Under the pieces are notes generated by a model. It did not search any database, was not told the DNA's origin, and worked only from the letters and a program-made list of their open reading frames with translations. A DNA stretch of 12,738 bases from Deltaproteobacteria bacterium UBA5754 (GTDB taxonomy: Bacteria; Desulfobacterota; Dissulfuribacteria; Dissulfuribacterales; UBA5754): assembly GCA_002419025.1 (NCBI GenBank), contig DIFG01000033.1:2817-15554 (forward strand), given 5' to 3'. Positions 1 through 7,862 of the stretch are shown here, one piece after another. The position numbers and the translations under genes are program-made. Positions within the stretch are counted from its first letter, which is position 1, and every line of letters starts with the position of its first letter.

Positions 1-23
1 TCGACTTTTTACGAAACCATCAA
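1..23 (-). repeat. Short intergenic repeat, copy 1 (downstream of fliA)
   Basis: On the minus strand this reads TTGATGGTTTCGTAAAAAGTC followed by GA. It matches 12696-12720 read on the plus strand, with one T/C difference and a 2-nt insertion in the other copy. It starts 7 nt past the fliA stop codon, so it lies in the 3' untranslated region of the flagellar operon. I see no clear hairpin in the copy itself. The match across the two ends of the window is seen directly; that it belongs to a dispersed genomic repeat family is inference. Confidence 0.6.
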
Positions 24-30
24 GGTTCCA

Positions 31-888
31 TCAAATGAAATCCTCCAATTCCAGGTCCTGTTCAGCGAGATAGGCCCGAATCCGCATCATGGCCTTTGTA
101 TGCATCTGGGATATGCGGGATTCCGTGTAGCCGAGGATCTCTCCGATCTCCTTCATGGTGAGGCCGTCGTGATAGTAGAGGGAGACGACGAGTTTTTCCT
201 TGTCTGGAAGGATGCCGATGGCCTTGACCAAATGTTCCTTGAGCTCGATCAGGTTGAGGGCTTCAAAGGGATCCGAGTTCCCGTCGTCAGCAATCAGGTC
301 GAAAAGGTCGTCGTCGCTCGAATCAGGAAGCCTTCGGCGGATCATCTCCACGTCGATAAACGTCACCCCCCGGGTCTCCTCGAGCATCCGGTAGTAGTCA
401 TCCATTCCGATACCAAGGGCCTGGGCCACCTCATCGTCCTCGGCGGGACGTCCAAGCGCGCGTTCCAGTGCTCGCAAAGTCCTCTCGATTTCGTTCATTT
501 TTTTCCGGATAGACCTGGGGATCCAGTCCTGGGAGCGGAGTTCGTCGAGCATGGAGCCGCGGATGCGGAACTCCGCATAGGTCTTGAACTGGATGTTTTT
601 TGTAGGATCGAACTTTTCCGCCGCGTCCATGAGCCCGAGGATGCCGGAGCTCACGAGATCGTCCATGGTGACGTTGCTCGGGAGCCTGGCGGAGAGACGT
701 CCGGCCACGTACTTGATGAGCGGAAGATACTTGAGGATGAGCTCATCCCTTTTTTCCGGAGGCAGGGGGGCGCCCCCGCGGAAAAACGTATCCGTATAGT
801 CCCTGAGAGAGGAATTCCTTTTTCTGGTTATGGATTCAGGCGCCTCTGACGAGATGACGCCAGAAGAATTTGATGTTGCCGTCTGCAT
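31..888 (-). CDS. fliA: Flagellar sigma factor FliA (sigma-28)
   Basis: RNA polymerase sigma factor of the FliA/WhiG type, which directs transcription of late flagellar genes (flagellin, chemotaxis) once the hook is complete. The 285-residue protein shows sigma region 2 at about residues 50-130 (DDLVSSGILGLMDAAEKF, then FKTYAEFRIRGSMLDELRS and DWIPRSIRK), region 3 at about 130-185, and a region 4 helix-turn-helix near 242-270 (LTMKEIGEILGYTESRISQM). The ATG at 888 is chosen because AAGGAGG ends 9 nt before it; the in-frame GTG at 897 directly abuts that Shine-Dalgarno sequence. About 46 residues precede the conserved core, so it is longer than the enterobacterial protein (about 239 aa). Its start overlaps the end of flhG by 53 nt. 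It is the last gene of the operon, so late-class expression should follow the fliL promoter. Confidence 0.96.
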   Translation of the reverse strand: MQTATSNSSGVISSEAPESITRKRNSSLRDYTDTFFRGGAPLPPEKRDELILKYLPLIKYVAGRLSARLPSNVTMDDLVSSGILGLMDAAEKFDPTKNIQFKTYAEFRIRGSMLDELRSQDWIPRSIRKKMNEIERTLRALERALGRPAEDDEVAQALGIGMDDYYRMLEETRGVTFIDVEMIRRRLPDSSDDDLFDLIADDGNSDPFEALNLIELKEHLVKAIGILPDKEKLVVSLYYHDGLTMKEIGEILGYTESRISQMHTKAMMRIRAYLAEQDLELEDFI

Positions 889-1732
889 CGTCTTCACCCT
901 CCTTGGCCAAGATGTTTTCCGTAATCGTTGAATAATCCCTGCTCGCCTGGGAGCCGGGATATGCGTCGAGGACTGCGGTTTGACGCCGGATGGACCGGCT
1001 GACCGCGTCGTCCCAGGTGACGTGCCCGAGGTAATCGAGGGAGACCCCGGTCAAAAAACGGTCGGTAGCCAAGGAGAGCTGGCGAAAGACCCCAATGGCC
1101 TCCCGAGGGCCTTTTGTCTGATTGATGATGATGGAATAGGACCGGACGCGGTGCCTGCCTGTAAGCACCTTTATGAGGGCGTATGCATCCGTGATGGAGG
1201 TCGGTTCCGGGGTCACTACGATGATCCGTCTCTGGGACGCCAGGGCAAAATAGAGGACGTTTTCCGAAATGCCCGCGGCGTTGTCGATAAGGAGGATGTC
1301 AAAGGCATCTCCGAACTCTTCTATCTCGCTCAAAAGAAAGAGTTTTTCGCTCTCGTTGAGGTGTGAGAGTTCCGTAATCCCCGATGCGGCAGGGAGAACG
1401 GCCACCCCCCTCGGTCCGGCAAGCACGATGTCCTTCAGGGATTTTCCGCCGGAGAAGACATCCTGGATCGTGAAGCGGGGAATAAGTCCGAGCATGACGT
1501 CCACGTTCGCAAGACCCAAATCCGCATCGATGATCATGACCTTCTTTCCCATGGACGCGAGGGCGACTGCCACGTTCGTCACGATGCTCGTCTTTCCCAC
1601 TCCTCCTTTGCCGCTGCTGATCGTGAACACCCTGGGAGTGTGGGCCCTGGAGGTGGGCCGTGGGGATCGCTCGGGTGAAAAGGGTCCTGGCATTCGTGGT
1701 TTTGTCAATTTGAGCGTCTCTGCCTGGTTCAT
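836..1732 (-). CDS. flhG: Flagellar number regulator FlhG (MinD-like ATPase)
   Basis: MinD/ParA-family ATPase (also FleN or YlxH) that limits flagellar number and works with FlhF at the cell pole. In the 298-residue protein a deviant Walker A, SSGKGGVGKTS, sits at residues 39-49; the Walker A' segment IIDADLGLANVDV is at 67-79; and the switch II region ILLIDNAAGIS is at 146-156, where DTGAG or DTAAG is usual. Residues 2-8, NQAETLK, resemble the DQAxxLR motif by which FlhG activates the FlhF GTPase. The C-terminus, NIKFFWRHLVRGA, looks like a MinD-type amphipathic membrane-targeting helix. The ATG at 1732 overlaps the flhF stop as ATGA, which supports this start; the reading frame continues open upstream to 2140 but only antiparallel to flhF sense, without family similarity. 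The last 17 codons are shared with fliA in another frame. Confidence 0.94.
   Translation of the reverse strand: MNQAETLKLTKPRMPGPFSPERSPRPTSRAHTPRVFTISSGKGGVGKTSIVTNVAVALASMGKKVMIIDADLGLANVDVMLGLIPRFTIQDVFSGGKSLKDIVLAGPRGVAVLPAASGITELSHLNESEKLFLLSEIEEFGDAFDILLIDNAAGISENVLYFALASQRRIIVVTPEPTSITDAYALIKVLTGRHRVRSYSIIINQTKGPREAIGVFRQLSLATDRFLTGVSLDYLGHVTWDDAVSRSIRRQTAVLDAYPGSQASRDYSTITENILAKEGEDDADGNIKFFWRHLVRGA
898..904 (-). promoter_or_regulatory. Strong ribosome binding site of fliA inside flhG
   Basis: AAGGAGG on the minus strand lies within the flhG coding sequence, 9 nt before the ATG at 888 and touching the GTG at 897. It decides the fliA start in favour of the ATG and makes translation of fliA at least partly independent of flhG termination. 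Confidence 0.75.
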
Positions 1733-2853
1733 GACATCCTCATCGCGGCAATCGCGTTGTAATCGGTTTTTCGCAAGGGTTGTGTGGTTGCGGTCATCTG
1801 GGCGTTCGCCCTTTCCCGGCACAGTGTCTGAGGCGGAGACAGGAGCAGCCTGACGAGCCCCTGGGGTGTGGCAGGCTCTATCTCCTCTGGGACACGCTGG
1901 CCTGTTGTGACATAGGAGATGGGAAGGCCTTTCTCGACCACCGGAGGGAACAGGGGACCGGGAGAGCGGGTCTCGTCCACCTTGGAGATGATCCATCCGG
2001 ATACAGGGAATTGGGTGTAAAAGGAGACCACGTTTTCCAGATCCTCGGACTTCATCACGGCCGGAAGGACGGCCATGGCGTCCAGGACAGGAACCGCCCG
2101 AAAAAGACCCGCCAGTTCGTCGTGTGCGCGCGGATCCCATGGACTTCGCCCCGGAGTGTCCACAAGGATGAATCCATCGTCTCTGTAACGGGAGAAGACA
2201 CGGGATAATTCTCCGTGGTTTCGAGGGGCCTCAAATGCGATGTCCATATATTCGGCATAGGTCCGGAGCTGGGCCTCGGCCCCGATGCGGTATCCGTCCA
2301 TGCACACAAGGACCCCGTTTCGTCCGGCGTCGTATTTGAGGCGTGCGGCGATCTTGGCCAAGGTCGTCGTCTTTCCCGAACCGGTCGGACCGATTACGGC
2401 GAGTCGCACCGCCTTGGGGGAACAGGCCATATCCGGAACGGTCCGAATGCGGGAGAGCCCGTAGCGGACGAGCCAGGCATGGACCATGGCGGGCGTGGTC
2501 CGGGAATCCACTCCGACACTCGATTCAAAGAGGGAGGCGAGACGCCTGCCGACCGCGGTTCCGATGCCAAGCCGGCAAAAGACGTCAAGGGGCAGGGAGT
2601 GCAGTTCCCTGCCTGAAAAGGGGTCCGGACGGGCATATAGAGACGCGGCCTGGCGGGGATGGGGATTCGATGTCGAACGGCCGCCGGGATCGATGGCGGC
2701 CGTCACCTCCATTACGGTCCTGACCCGTCCTGTTTCAGGGTCCTTCGTCCTCTTTCGAGTCGTATCAAGGATAACCGCGTCTTCGCCGAGTTCGGCCCTG
2801 ACCATCTGGAGGGCCGTCGTTGTGTCCGGGGCCTCGAATCTCTTGATCCTCAT
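1729..2853 (-). CDS. flhF: Flagellar placement GTPase FlhF (SRP-like)
   Basis: SRP-type GTPase that marks the site of flagellar assembly, typically the cell pole, and is regulated by FlhG. The 374-residue protein begins with the FlhF B domain (MRIKRFEAPDTTTALQMVRAEL), has a short variable linker around residues 50-90, an N-like helical domain, then the G domain: G1 GPTGSGKTTT at 155-164, DGYRIGAEAQLRTYA at 186-200 (usually DTYR), G3 DTPGRS at 232-237 (usually DTAGR) and G4 SKVDET at 290-295 (usually TKLDE). A tail of about 34 residues follows the normal family end. The start is 7 nt after the flhA stop with GAGGA overlapping that stop, and the end overlaps flhG by 4 nt, so the FlhF/FlhG pair is probably translated in coupled fashion. 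Confidence 0.95.
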   Translation of the reverse strand: MRIKRFEAPDTTTALQMVRAELGEDAVILDTTRKRTKDPETGRVRTVMEVTAAIDPGGRSTSNPHPRQAASLYARPDPFSGRELHSLPLDVFCRLGIGTAVGRRLASLFESSVGVDSRTTPAMVHAWLVRYGLSRIRTVPDMACSPKAVRLAVIGPTGSGKTTTLAKIAARLKYDAGRNGVLVCMDGYRIGAEAQLRTYAEYMDIAFEAPRNHGELSRVFSRYRDDGFILVDTPGRSPWDPRAHDELAGLFRAVPVLDAMAVLPAVMKSEDLENVVSFYTQFPVSGWIISKVDETRSPGPLFPPVVEKGLPISYVTTGQRVPEEIEPATPQGLVRLLLSPPQTLCRERANAQMTATTQPLRKTDYNAIAAMRMS

Positions 2854-2860
2854 CGGGTCC

Positions 2861-4951
2861 TCACGCGCGTATCATGGCCACAGACTTGATCCGGATGTTT
2901 CCGGAGAGCTCCGAGTGGGAAAGGACGGTCACGTTCGGAATGAACCGATCCAGGAGTTTCTTGAGATGTCTCCTCACGTTGGGATGGGTGAGGATCACCG
3001 GGGGGTTACCGCGTCCGGCCGCCTCCTCGATCCCTTTCTGGACGGACTGTACGATCCTCTGGGCGGTCGCGGGGTCCAGGTTCAGGTAGCTTCCCTGCTC
3101 GGTCTGCTGAATACCCCGTCTCAAGAGTTCCTCGCAGCCCGCATCAAGGGTCAGGACCGGGAGGGTCCCCTCCCTCAGGAAAGGCTTGAGGATGGCCTTT
3201 CCGAGCCGCTGCCTGACGTATTCCGTCAGGATGTCCGGATCCTTGGTGTAGGGCCCGTAGTCTGCCAGGGTTTCAACGATGCTGAGCAAGTCGCGTATGG
3301 AGACCCTTTCGCGCACGAGATTCTGAAGAACCTTCTGGATGACCCCGAGTGGAGAGGCCGCAAGCGCTTCCTCCACGGCCTTAGGGGAGTTTTTGGCGAC
3401 TGTGTCAAGGAGCCTCTGTACGTCCTGTCTCCCGAGGAGTTCGTCTGCGTTCTGCTTGATGATCTCGGAGAGGTGAGTGGCGATCACCGTGGACAGGTCC
3501 ACCACGGTATAGCCCGCAAGATTCGCCTCTTCACGGCGGCTCTCCGGTATCCAGAGGGCCGGAAGACCAAAGGCCGGCTCGGTCGTGGGTATGCCGGGGA
3601 CCTTCCTCTTCACGTCACCGGGATCCATGGCGAGGAAGTGGCCGATCATGAGTTCTCCGGATGCCACCTCGATCCCTTTGATAAGGATGGAGTAGGAGCC
3701 TGGGGCGATCTGGAGGTTGTCCCGAATGTGGAGAGGGGGGACCACGACGCCCATCTCCTGGGCGAACTGGCGACGAAGGGCGCGGATACGGTCGAGAAGG
3801 TCGCCCCCTTGTTCCTCGTCCACGAGGGGAATGAGTCCGTAGCCCACTTCGAGTTCGAGGACGTCGAGGGGCAGGATCCGCTCCACCTCCTCAGGGCTAC
3901 CCGGAGTCGGGGTCTTTCGGTCCTGAATGGCCTCTACAGCCGTTGCCGCCTCTTTTTTTCGCGTCTCTTCCCGGTGGGCGATCCATGCAAGGGCCCCCAC
4001 CCCTGCGGAGACGACGAAAAAGGGAAGGGCGGGGAGTCCGGGCATAAGGCCGATGCAGAAACCGATTCCTGAGGTGACGAGGAGGGCCTCGGGTTTCAGG
4101 GCGAACTGACGGACGAATTCCGCCCCCATGCCCGCGTCCGATGCGGCCCGGCTCACGAGGATGCCGGCGGCCGTGGAGATGACGAGGGCCGGGATCTGGG
4201 AGACGAGGCCGTCTCCGATGGTGAGGAGGGTATAGGACCGGGCGGCCTCGGAGGCGGGCATGTCCTGCTGAAAGACCCCGATCACGAAGCCCCCGATGAT
4301 GTTGATGGACATGATGATGAGCCCGGCAACGGCCTCGCCCCGGACGAATTTGCTCGCTCCGTCCATGGCCCCGTAGAACTCGGATTCGCGGGCAACATTT
4401 TGTCTCCTTGCCCGCGCCTCCTTTTCATCGATGAGGCCTGCGTTGAGATCCGCGTCTATGGCCATCTGCTTGCCCGGCATGGCGTCAAGGGTGAAACGGG
4501 CCGAGACCTCTGCGATGCGTCCTGCGCCCTTGGTGATCACGACGAAGTTTATGACCACGAGGATGGCGAAGATGATGGCGCCGACGACGAAATTCCCGCC
4601 GATGGCGAAGTTTCCGAACCCAAGGATGATCCTGCCCGCAGCGTCCGTGCCCTCGTGGCCGTGGATGAGGATGAGCCTCGTGGTCGCGATGTTGAGCGAA
4701 AGGCGAAAGAGGGTGGTGAGGAGGAGCAGGGATGGAAACACGGGAAAGTCGAGGGGTTTGACGATGTAGAGGGACAGGAGCAGGACGAGCAGGGAGATGG
4801 TAATATTGAGGGCGAGACACAGGTCCATGGCAACAGCCGGAATCGGCATCACCATGATGAGGAGGATGGCGAGGACCGCGCCTGCGGCAAGGATGTTCGA
4901 GTTGTCGATCCTGAGGTCTGCCCAGGCGTTTTTGAGCGCGACGGTTGCCAT
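2861..4951 (-). CDS. flhA: Flagellar export gate protein FlhA
   Basis: Large inner-membrane component of the flagellar type III export gate; its cytoplasmic ring docks chaperone-substrate complexes and it couples export to proton motive force. Length, 696 aa, is the usual family length. Residues 18-325 are rich in hydrophobic segments consistent with eight transmembrane helices, including the FHIPEP-family signature around 66-95 (FRLSLNIATTRLIL). The conserved loop has RFTLDAMPGKQMAIDADLNAG at 152-172 (key residues D156, D166, D168) and MDGASKFVRG at 196-205, whose aspartate corresponds to the one implicated in energy coupling in Salmonella FlhA. A charged linker (about 326-360) leads to the cytoplasmic domain to 696. 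The gene starts 9 nt after flhB and ends 7 nt before flhF. Confidence 0.97.
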   Translation of the reverse strand: MATVALKNAWADLRIDNSNILAAGAVLAILLIMVMPIPAVAMDLCLALNITISLLVLLLSLYIVKPLDFPVFPSLLLLTTLFRLSLNIATTRLILIHGHEGTDAAGRIILGFGNFAIGGNFVVGAIIFAILVVINFVVITKGAGRIAEVSARFTLDAMPGKQMAIDADLNAGLIDEKEARARRQNVARESEFYGAMDGASKFVRGEAVAGLIIMSINIIGGFVIGVFQQDMPASEAARSYTLLTIGDGLVSQIPALVISTAAGILVSRAASDAGMGAEFVRQFALKPEALLVTSGIGFCIGLMPGLPALPFFVVSAGVGALAWIAHREETRKKEAATAVEAIQDRKTPTPGSPEEVERILPLDVLELEVGYGLIPLVDEEQGGDLLDRIRALRRQFAQEMGVVVPPLHIRDNLQIAPGSYSILIKGIEVASGELMIGHFLAMDPGDVKRKVPGIPTTEPAFGLPALWIPESRREEANLAGYTVVDLSTVIATHLSEIIKQNADELLGRQDVQRLLDTVAKNSPKAVEEALAASPLGVIQKVLQNLVRERVSIRDLLSIVETLADYGPYTKDPDILTEYVRQRLGKAILKPFLREGTLPVLTLDAGCEELLRRGIQQTEQGSYLNLDPATAQRIVQSVQKGIEEAAGRGNPPVILTHPNVRRHLKKLLDRFIPNVTVLSHSELSGNIRIKSVAMIRA

Positions 4952-4960
4952 GTGCTGTCC

Positions 4961-6040
4961 CTATCCCCTTCCTCCGGCCTTTTTCCCCCGAAGCCGGTAA
5001 ACAAAGGCGAGGACCTCGGCGACCGCCTGATAGAGGGCCTCGGGTATGGCGGATCCGATCTCCACACCTTTGAAGAGGCTGCGCGCGAGGGGTTTGTTTT
5101 CCACCACCGGGACATCCGCCTCCTGGGCGATCTCCCGAATGCGTTCGGCGATGCGCCCAGCGCCCTTTGCCACCACAACCGGGGCTGACATCTCCTTCGG
5201 CCTGTAGGAAAGGGCGACGGCAAGATGGGTCGGGTTCGTGATCACCACGTCTGCCTTGGGGACCTCGGCCATCATGCGCTTGCGGGCCATTTCCCGCTGG
5301 ATGCTCCGAATCCGGGACTTCACGTGGGGGTCTCCTTCGGTCTGCCGGAACTCCTCCTTTACCTCCTGTTTCGTCATGCGGAGGTTCCTCTCGAATTCCC
5401 ATCGCTGGAAAAGATAGTCAAGGGCCGCCATGGCGGCGAGGGCGAGCCCGGTCTTCCAGAGGAGCGCCACAACGATGCCTCCTACGTAAAGGAGGATCTG
5501 CCCGACGCCCTGATCCACAAGAGAGACGACCTTTCCGTACTCGGCGCTCACGGTGGTGTAGGCGATCCATCCGACGATTCCGAGCTTGGCGATGGACTTT
5601 ACAAATTCGACAAAGGCCTGGGCGGACAGGATCCTCTTGATGCCTTTTGCCGGACTCAGCCGGGAAAAATCGGGCCGGAGGAGTTGGGGGGCGTAAAGGG
5701 GACCGACCTGTAGGAGATTCACGAAAGCTGCCACCCCTGCAAGAACGGCAAGGAGGGGGCCGAGGATCCTGAGGAACTGCCCCACACAGAACCCGGCCAT
5801 GGCCGGAACGGTCTCGGGTGAGAGCGTGAGGCTTGCTGCGTTTCCGAGAAAATGCCGCGTGAGAGATAGGGAACCGGCGGCCATGTATCCGCCTCCCACG
5901 AAGAGGACTGCGAGCCCGGCGAGAAGGACGCAGACAGATGGAAGTTCGCGGCTCCTTGCGACCTGCCCCTTTTTCCGCGCCTCGTCCCTGCGCTTCGGCG
6001 TGGCGCGTTCGGTGCGTTCTTGAAAGGACTGGTCAGCCAC
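4961..6040 (-). CDS. flhB: Flagellar export substrate-switch protein FlhB
   Basis: Export apparatus protein that switches substrate specificity from rod/hook to filament subunits after self-cleavage. The 359-residue protein has the typical N-terminal cytoplasmic segment (QERTERATPKRRDEARKKGQ), four hydrophobic segments at about residues 35-60, 85-112, 140-165 and 180-208, a basic linker, and the autocleavage motif NPTH at 269-272, the same numbering as in Salmonella, followed by the conserved HLAVAL and the C-terminal VVENKPLARSLF. The start is a GTG at 6040, preceded by AGGGAG with 7 nt spacing; this gives the standard MADQS-type N-terminus. It begins 3 nt after the fliR stop and ends 9 nt before flhA, so it is embedded in the operon. 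Confidence 0.97.
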   Translation of the reverse strand: MADQSFQERTERATPKRRDEARKKGQVARSRELPSVCVLLAGLAVLFVGGGYMAAGSLSLTRHFLGNAASLTLSPETVPAMAGFCVGQFLRILGPLLAVLAGVAAFVNLLQVGPLYAPQLLRPDFSRLSPAKGIKRILSAQAFVEFVKSIAKLGIVGWIAYTTVSAEYGKVVSLVDQGVGQILLYVGGIVVALLWKTGLALAAMAALDYLFQRWEFERNLRMTKQEVKEEFRQTEGDPHVKSRIRSIQREMARKRMMAEVPKADVVITNPTHLAVALSYRPKEMSAPVVVAKGAGRIAERIREIAQEADVPVVENKPLARSLFKGVEIGSAIPEALYQAVAEVLAFVYRLRGKKAGGRG

Positions 6041-6043
6041 GTG

Positions 6044-6835
6044 TCAGCTCCCTGCCAGTTGTCCGACGGCCGTGGGCATGAGTCGCACAGCTCTATCGAG
6101 GAATCGGCCGAGCACCGGCCAGAAGAACCGGAGCGTGAGGCCGAAAAAGACGAGGCCGACGGCAATGGTGATGTTGAAGCTCATCATGAGGATGTTGATC
6201 TGCGGGACGGTCCGAGCCAGTATGCCGAGAGCCACCTGAACAAAGAGGAGGATCGCAATGACCGGGGCCATGAGCTTGATGGAGAGGACGAACATCTCGC
6301 CCGCTATATCCATGATCAGGGTTGCTACCGGACCCGAGAGCCCAGCTCCCCCGACTGGAAGGGCCGCGAAACTCTCGTGGACAACCCTCAGGAGGGCATG
6401 ATGGCCGTTCGAGGCGAGGAAAAGGACGATGGCAGCGAAGTAGACGAACTCAGTGATCACGAGGGACTGGGCCCCTGACAGGGGGTCTATGGCGCTTGCC
6501 ACGGAAAAGCCCATCTGGAATCCGGCGATATGGGCAGCGGTCTGAAGACCGGCAAGGATCATCCTGAGCATGAGGGAAAGGGTGAGACCCACGAGGAATT
6601 CGGCCAGGACGAGGAAGAAAAACCCCGCCGCATCCTCTGGAAAGGTATCCTTGTCCACAGGGACAAAAGGGGTCATGGCAAGGGCAATGGCGAGGCAGAG
6701 CCCTGCCTTTACGTGCATTGGAATGGTTTTTCCCCCGAACACGGGCATAAGAAAGATGATGCTTGCGACCCGGACCAGGACGAGGAGCAAGACCGGTGCG
6801 TTGGCAAGGATCCATGCGAGTGGGTCGCGTTCCAT
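6044..6835 (-). CDS. fliR: Flagellar export apparatus protein FliR
   Basis: Inner-membrane core subunit of the export gate, which assembles with FliP and FliQ into the FliP5Q4R1 pore beneath the basal body. The 263-residue protein is the usual family length and is strongly hydrophobic, with about six membrane segments. Typical features are the N-terminal LVRVASIIFLMPVFG (residues 20-34), GFQMGFSVASAIDP near 105-118, and a C-terminal segment with VPQINILMMSFNITIAVG near 210-227, a family hallmark. The ATG is separated from the fliQ stop by one base, implying translational coupling. No separate promoter is visible. Confidence 0.96.
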   Translation of the reverse strand: MERDPLAWILANAPVLLLVLVRVASIIFLMPVFGGKTIPMHVKAGLCLAIALAMTPFVPVDKDTFPEDAAGFFFLVLAEFLVGLTLSLMLRMILAGLQTAAHIAGFQMGFSVASAIDPLSGAQSLVITEFVYFAAIVLFLASNGHHALLRVVHESFAALPVGGAGLSGPVATLIMDIAGEMFVLSIKLMAPVIAILLFVQVALGILARTVPQINILMMSFNITIAVGLVFFGLTLRFFWPVLGRFLDRAVRLMPTAVGQLAGS

Positions 6836-6836
6836 G

Positions 6837-7106
6837 TCAGCGCACCATGGCGGGGATCTGCTCCATGAGATTTCGGGTGAAATCCACGAGCTTGTTCATG
6901 AGCCATGGGAAACTCACGAGGAGGGCGACGAGCACGGCGATGATTTTTGGCACGAAACTTAGTGTCATCTCCTGGATCTGGGTCACGGCCTGAAACAGGC
7001 TCACGGCAAGGCCCACGATAAGCCCCACTCCGAGCATGGGCAGGCCCAGGATGAGGGTCAGTTCCACGGCCTGCCTCGCAAGCCCGATTACCATGTCCTG
7101 GGTCAC
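6837..7106 (-). CDS. fliQ: Flagellar export apparatus protein FliQ
   Basis: Small two-helix membrane subunit of the FliPQR export pore. With a GTG start at 7106 the protein is 89 residues, identical in length to the enterobacterial FliQ and beginning MTQDMV, comparable to the MTPE-type N-terminus of the family. Two hydrophobic hairpin helices lie at about residues 15-40 and 50-74, joined by the conserved loop VTQIQEMTLSFVPKI. GAGG lies 2 nt and TGAGG 7 nt before the GTG; an in-frame ATG at 7094 would remove the first four residues and has no better ribosome site. It starts 9 nt after the fliP stop. Confidence 0.95.
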   Translation of the reverse strand: MTQDMVIGLARQAVELTLILGLPMLGVGLIVGLAVSLFQAVTQIQEMTLSFVPKIIAVLVALLVSFPWLMNKLVDFTRNLMEQIPAMVR

Positions 7107-7115
7107 GGCCTCACC

Positions 7116-7862
7116 TCATGAAAAACTCTTCACGAGGGAACCCACGAGGAGGTTCCACCCGTCAACGAGCACGAAAAGGAGGACCTTGAACGGCAGGGAG
7201 ACCAGGATCGGGGGGAGCATCATCATGCCCATGGAGAGGAGGACGCTCGAGACCACCATGTCGATAACTACGAAGGGGATGAAGAGGATGAATCCGATTT
7301 CAAATGCGGTCCGGATCTCACTCACGACAAACGCGGGGATCAGGACATGGGTAGGGAGTTCGGTCTCGTCCTTCGGGTCCTTGATGCCTCCCAGATCCGC
7401 GAAAAGGGCGAGGTCCTTTTCCCGGGTCTGACGGAGCATGAACTTTCGCACAGGGGCCGTGGCCCCCGCCAGCGCATCTTCGAAGGACATCTCGTCGTCA
7501 AGGTAGGGTCGGACGGCCCCGGAATAGGATTGGCTCCAGACGGGTTGCATGATGAAGAACGTCAGGAACAGGGCCAGCCCTATGAGGACCTGGTTTGGGG
7601 GCATCTGCTGGGTCCCGAGGGCCTGGCGAAGGAATCCGAAGACGATCACGAGCCGGGTGAAAGAGGTCATCATGAGGAGGATGGATGGTGCCACGGAAAG
7701 GACCGTCAGGACGAGGAGGATCTCGAGGGCGGTCGTCACCCGCGCAGGGTCGTCGGTGGATTCGAAGCCGAGGCTGATGGTCGGGACCGTGGCCGCCCAT
7801 GAGGTCTCCTGAAGGATCCCTGCTGCAAGACAGGGAAAAAGGACGAGATACACGGCGCGCAT
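7116..7862 (-). CDS. fliP: Flagellar export apparatus protein FliP
   Basis: Principal subunit of the FliPQR export pore. The 248-residue protein starts with a cleavable signal-like segment (hydrophobic residues 4-17, AxA-like site near residue 24), as in other FliP proteins. It then shows LLVLTVLSVAPSILLMMTSF at about 48-67, TRLVIVFGFLRQALGTQQMPPNQ, a periplasmic region near 107-180, and the C-terminal signature LPFKVLLFVLVDGWNLLVGS. The ATG at 7862 overlaps the fliO stop as TGATG with GGGGAG six nt upstream; a GTG at 7865 is possible but is only 3 nt from the Shine-Dalgarno. Confidence 0.96.
   Translation of the reverse strand: MRAVYLVLFPCLAAGILQETSWAATVPTISLGFESTDDPARVTTALEILLVLTVLSVAPSILLMMTSFTRLVIVFGFLRQALGTQQMPPNQVLIGLALFLTFFIMQPVWSQSYSGAVRPYLDDEMSFEDALAGATAPVRKFMLRQTREKDLALFADLGGIKDPKDETELPTHVLIPAFVVSEIRTAFEIGFILFIPFVVIDMVVSSVLLSMGMMMLPPILVSLPFKVLLFVLVDGWNLLVGSLVKSFS

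Noticed and set aside
17..34. CCATCAA direct repeat spanning the fliA stop codon
   Set aside because: Only 7 nt long and partly coding; it is noted as part of the repeat copy but not strong enough alone.
100..849. 249-codon plus-strand open frame opposite fliA
   Set aside because: Antisense shadow of the conserved sigma-28 gene with no recognisable motif.
1733..2140. Upstream in-frame extension of flhG (136 codons)
   Set aside because: The extension lies over flhF in another frame, is Arg/Pro/Gly rich, and the ATGA overlap plus DQAxxLR-like N-terminus point to the ATG at 1732.
2486..4072. 528-codon open frame on the plus strand opposite flhA/flhF
   Set aside because: It is antisense to well-recognised flhA and flhF, its product has a shadow-like composition (rich in Gly, Asp, Arg, Val) and no recognisable domain or ribosome site; such frames are common opposite GC-rich genes.
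4485..5402. 305-codon minus-strand frame spanning the flhB/flhA junction
   Set aside because: It is an alternative frame of two secure genes and its product is Arg/His/Pro rich with no domain.
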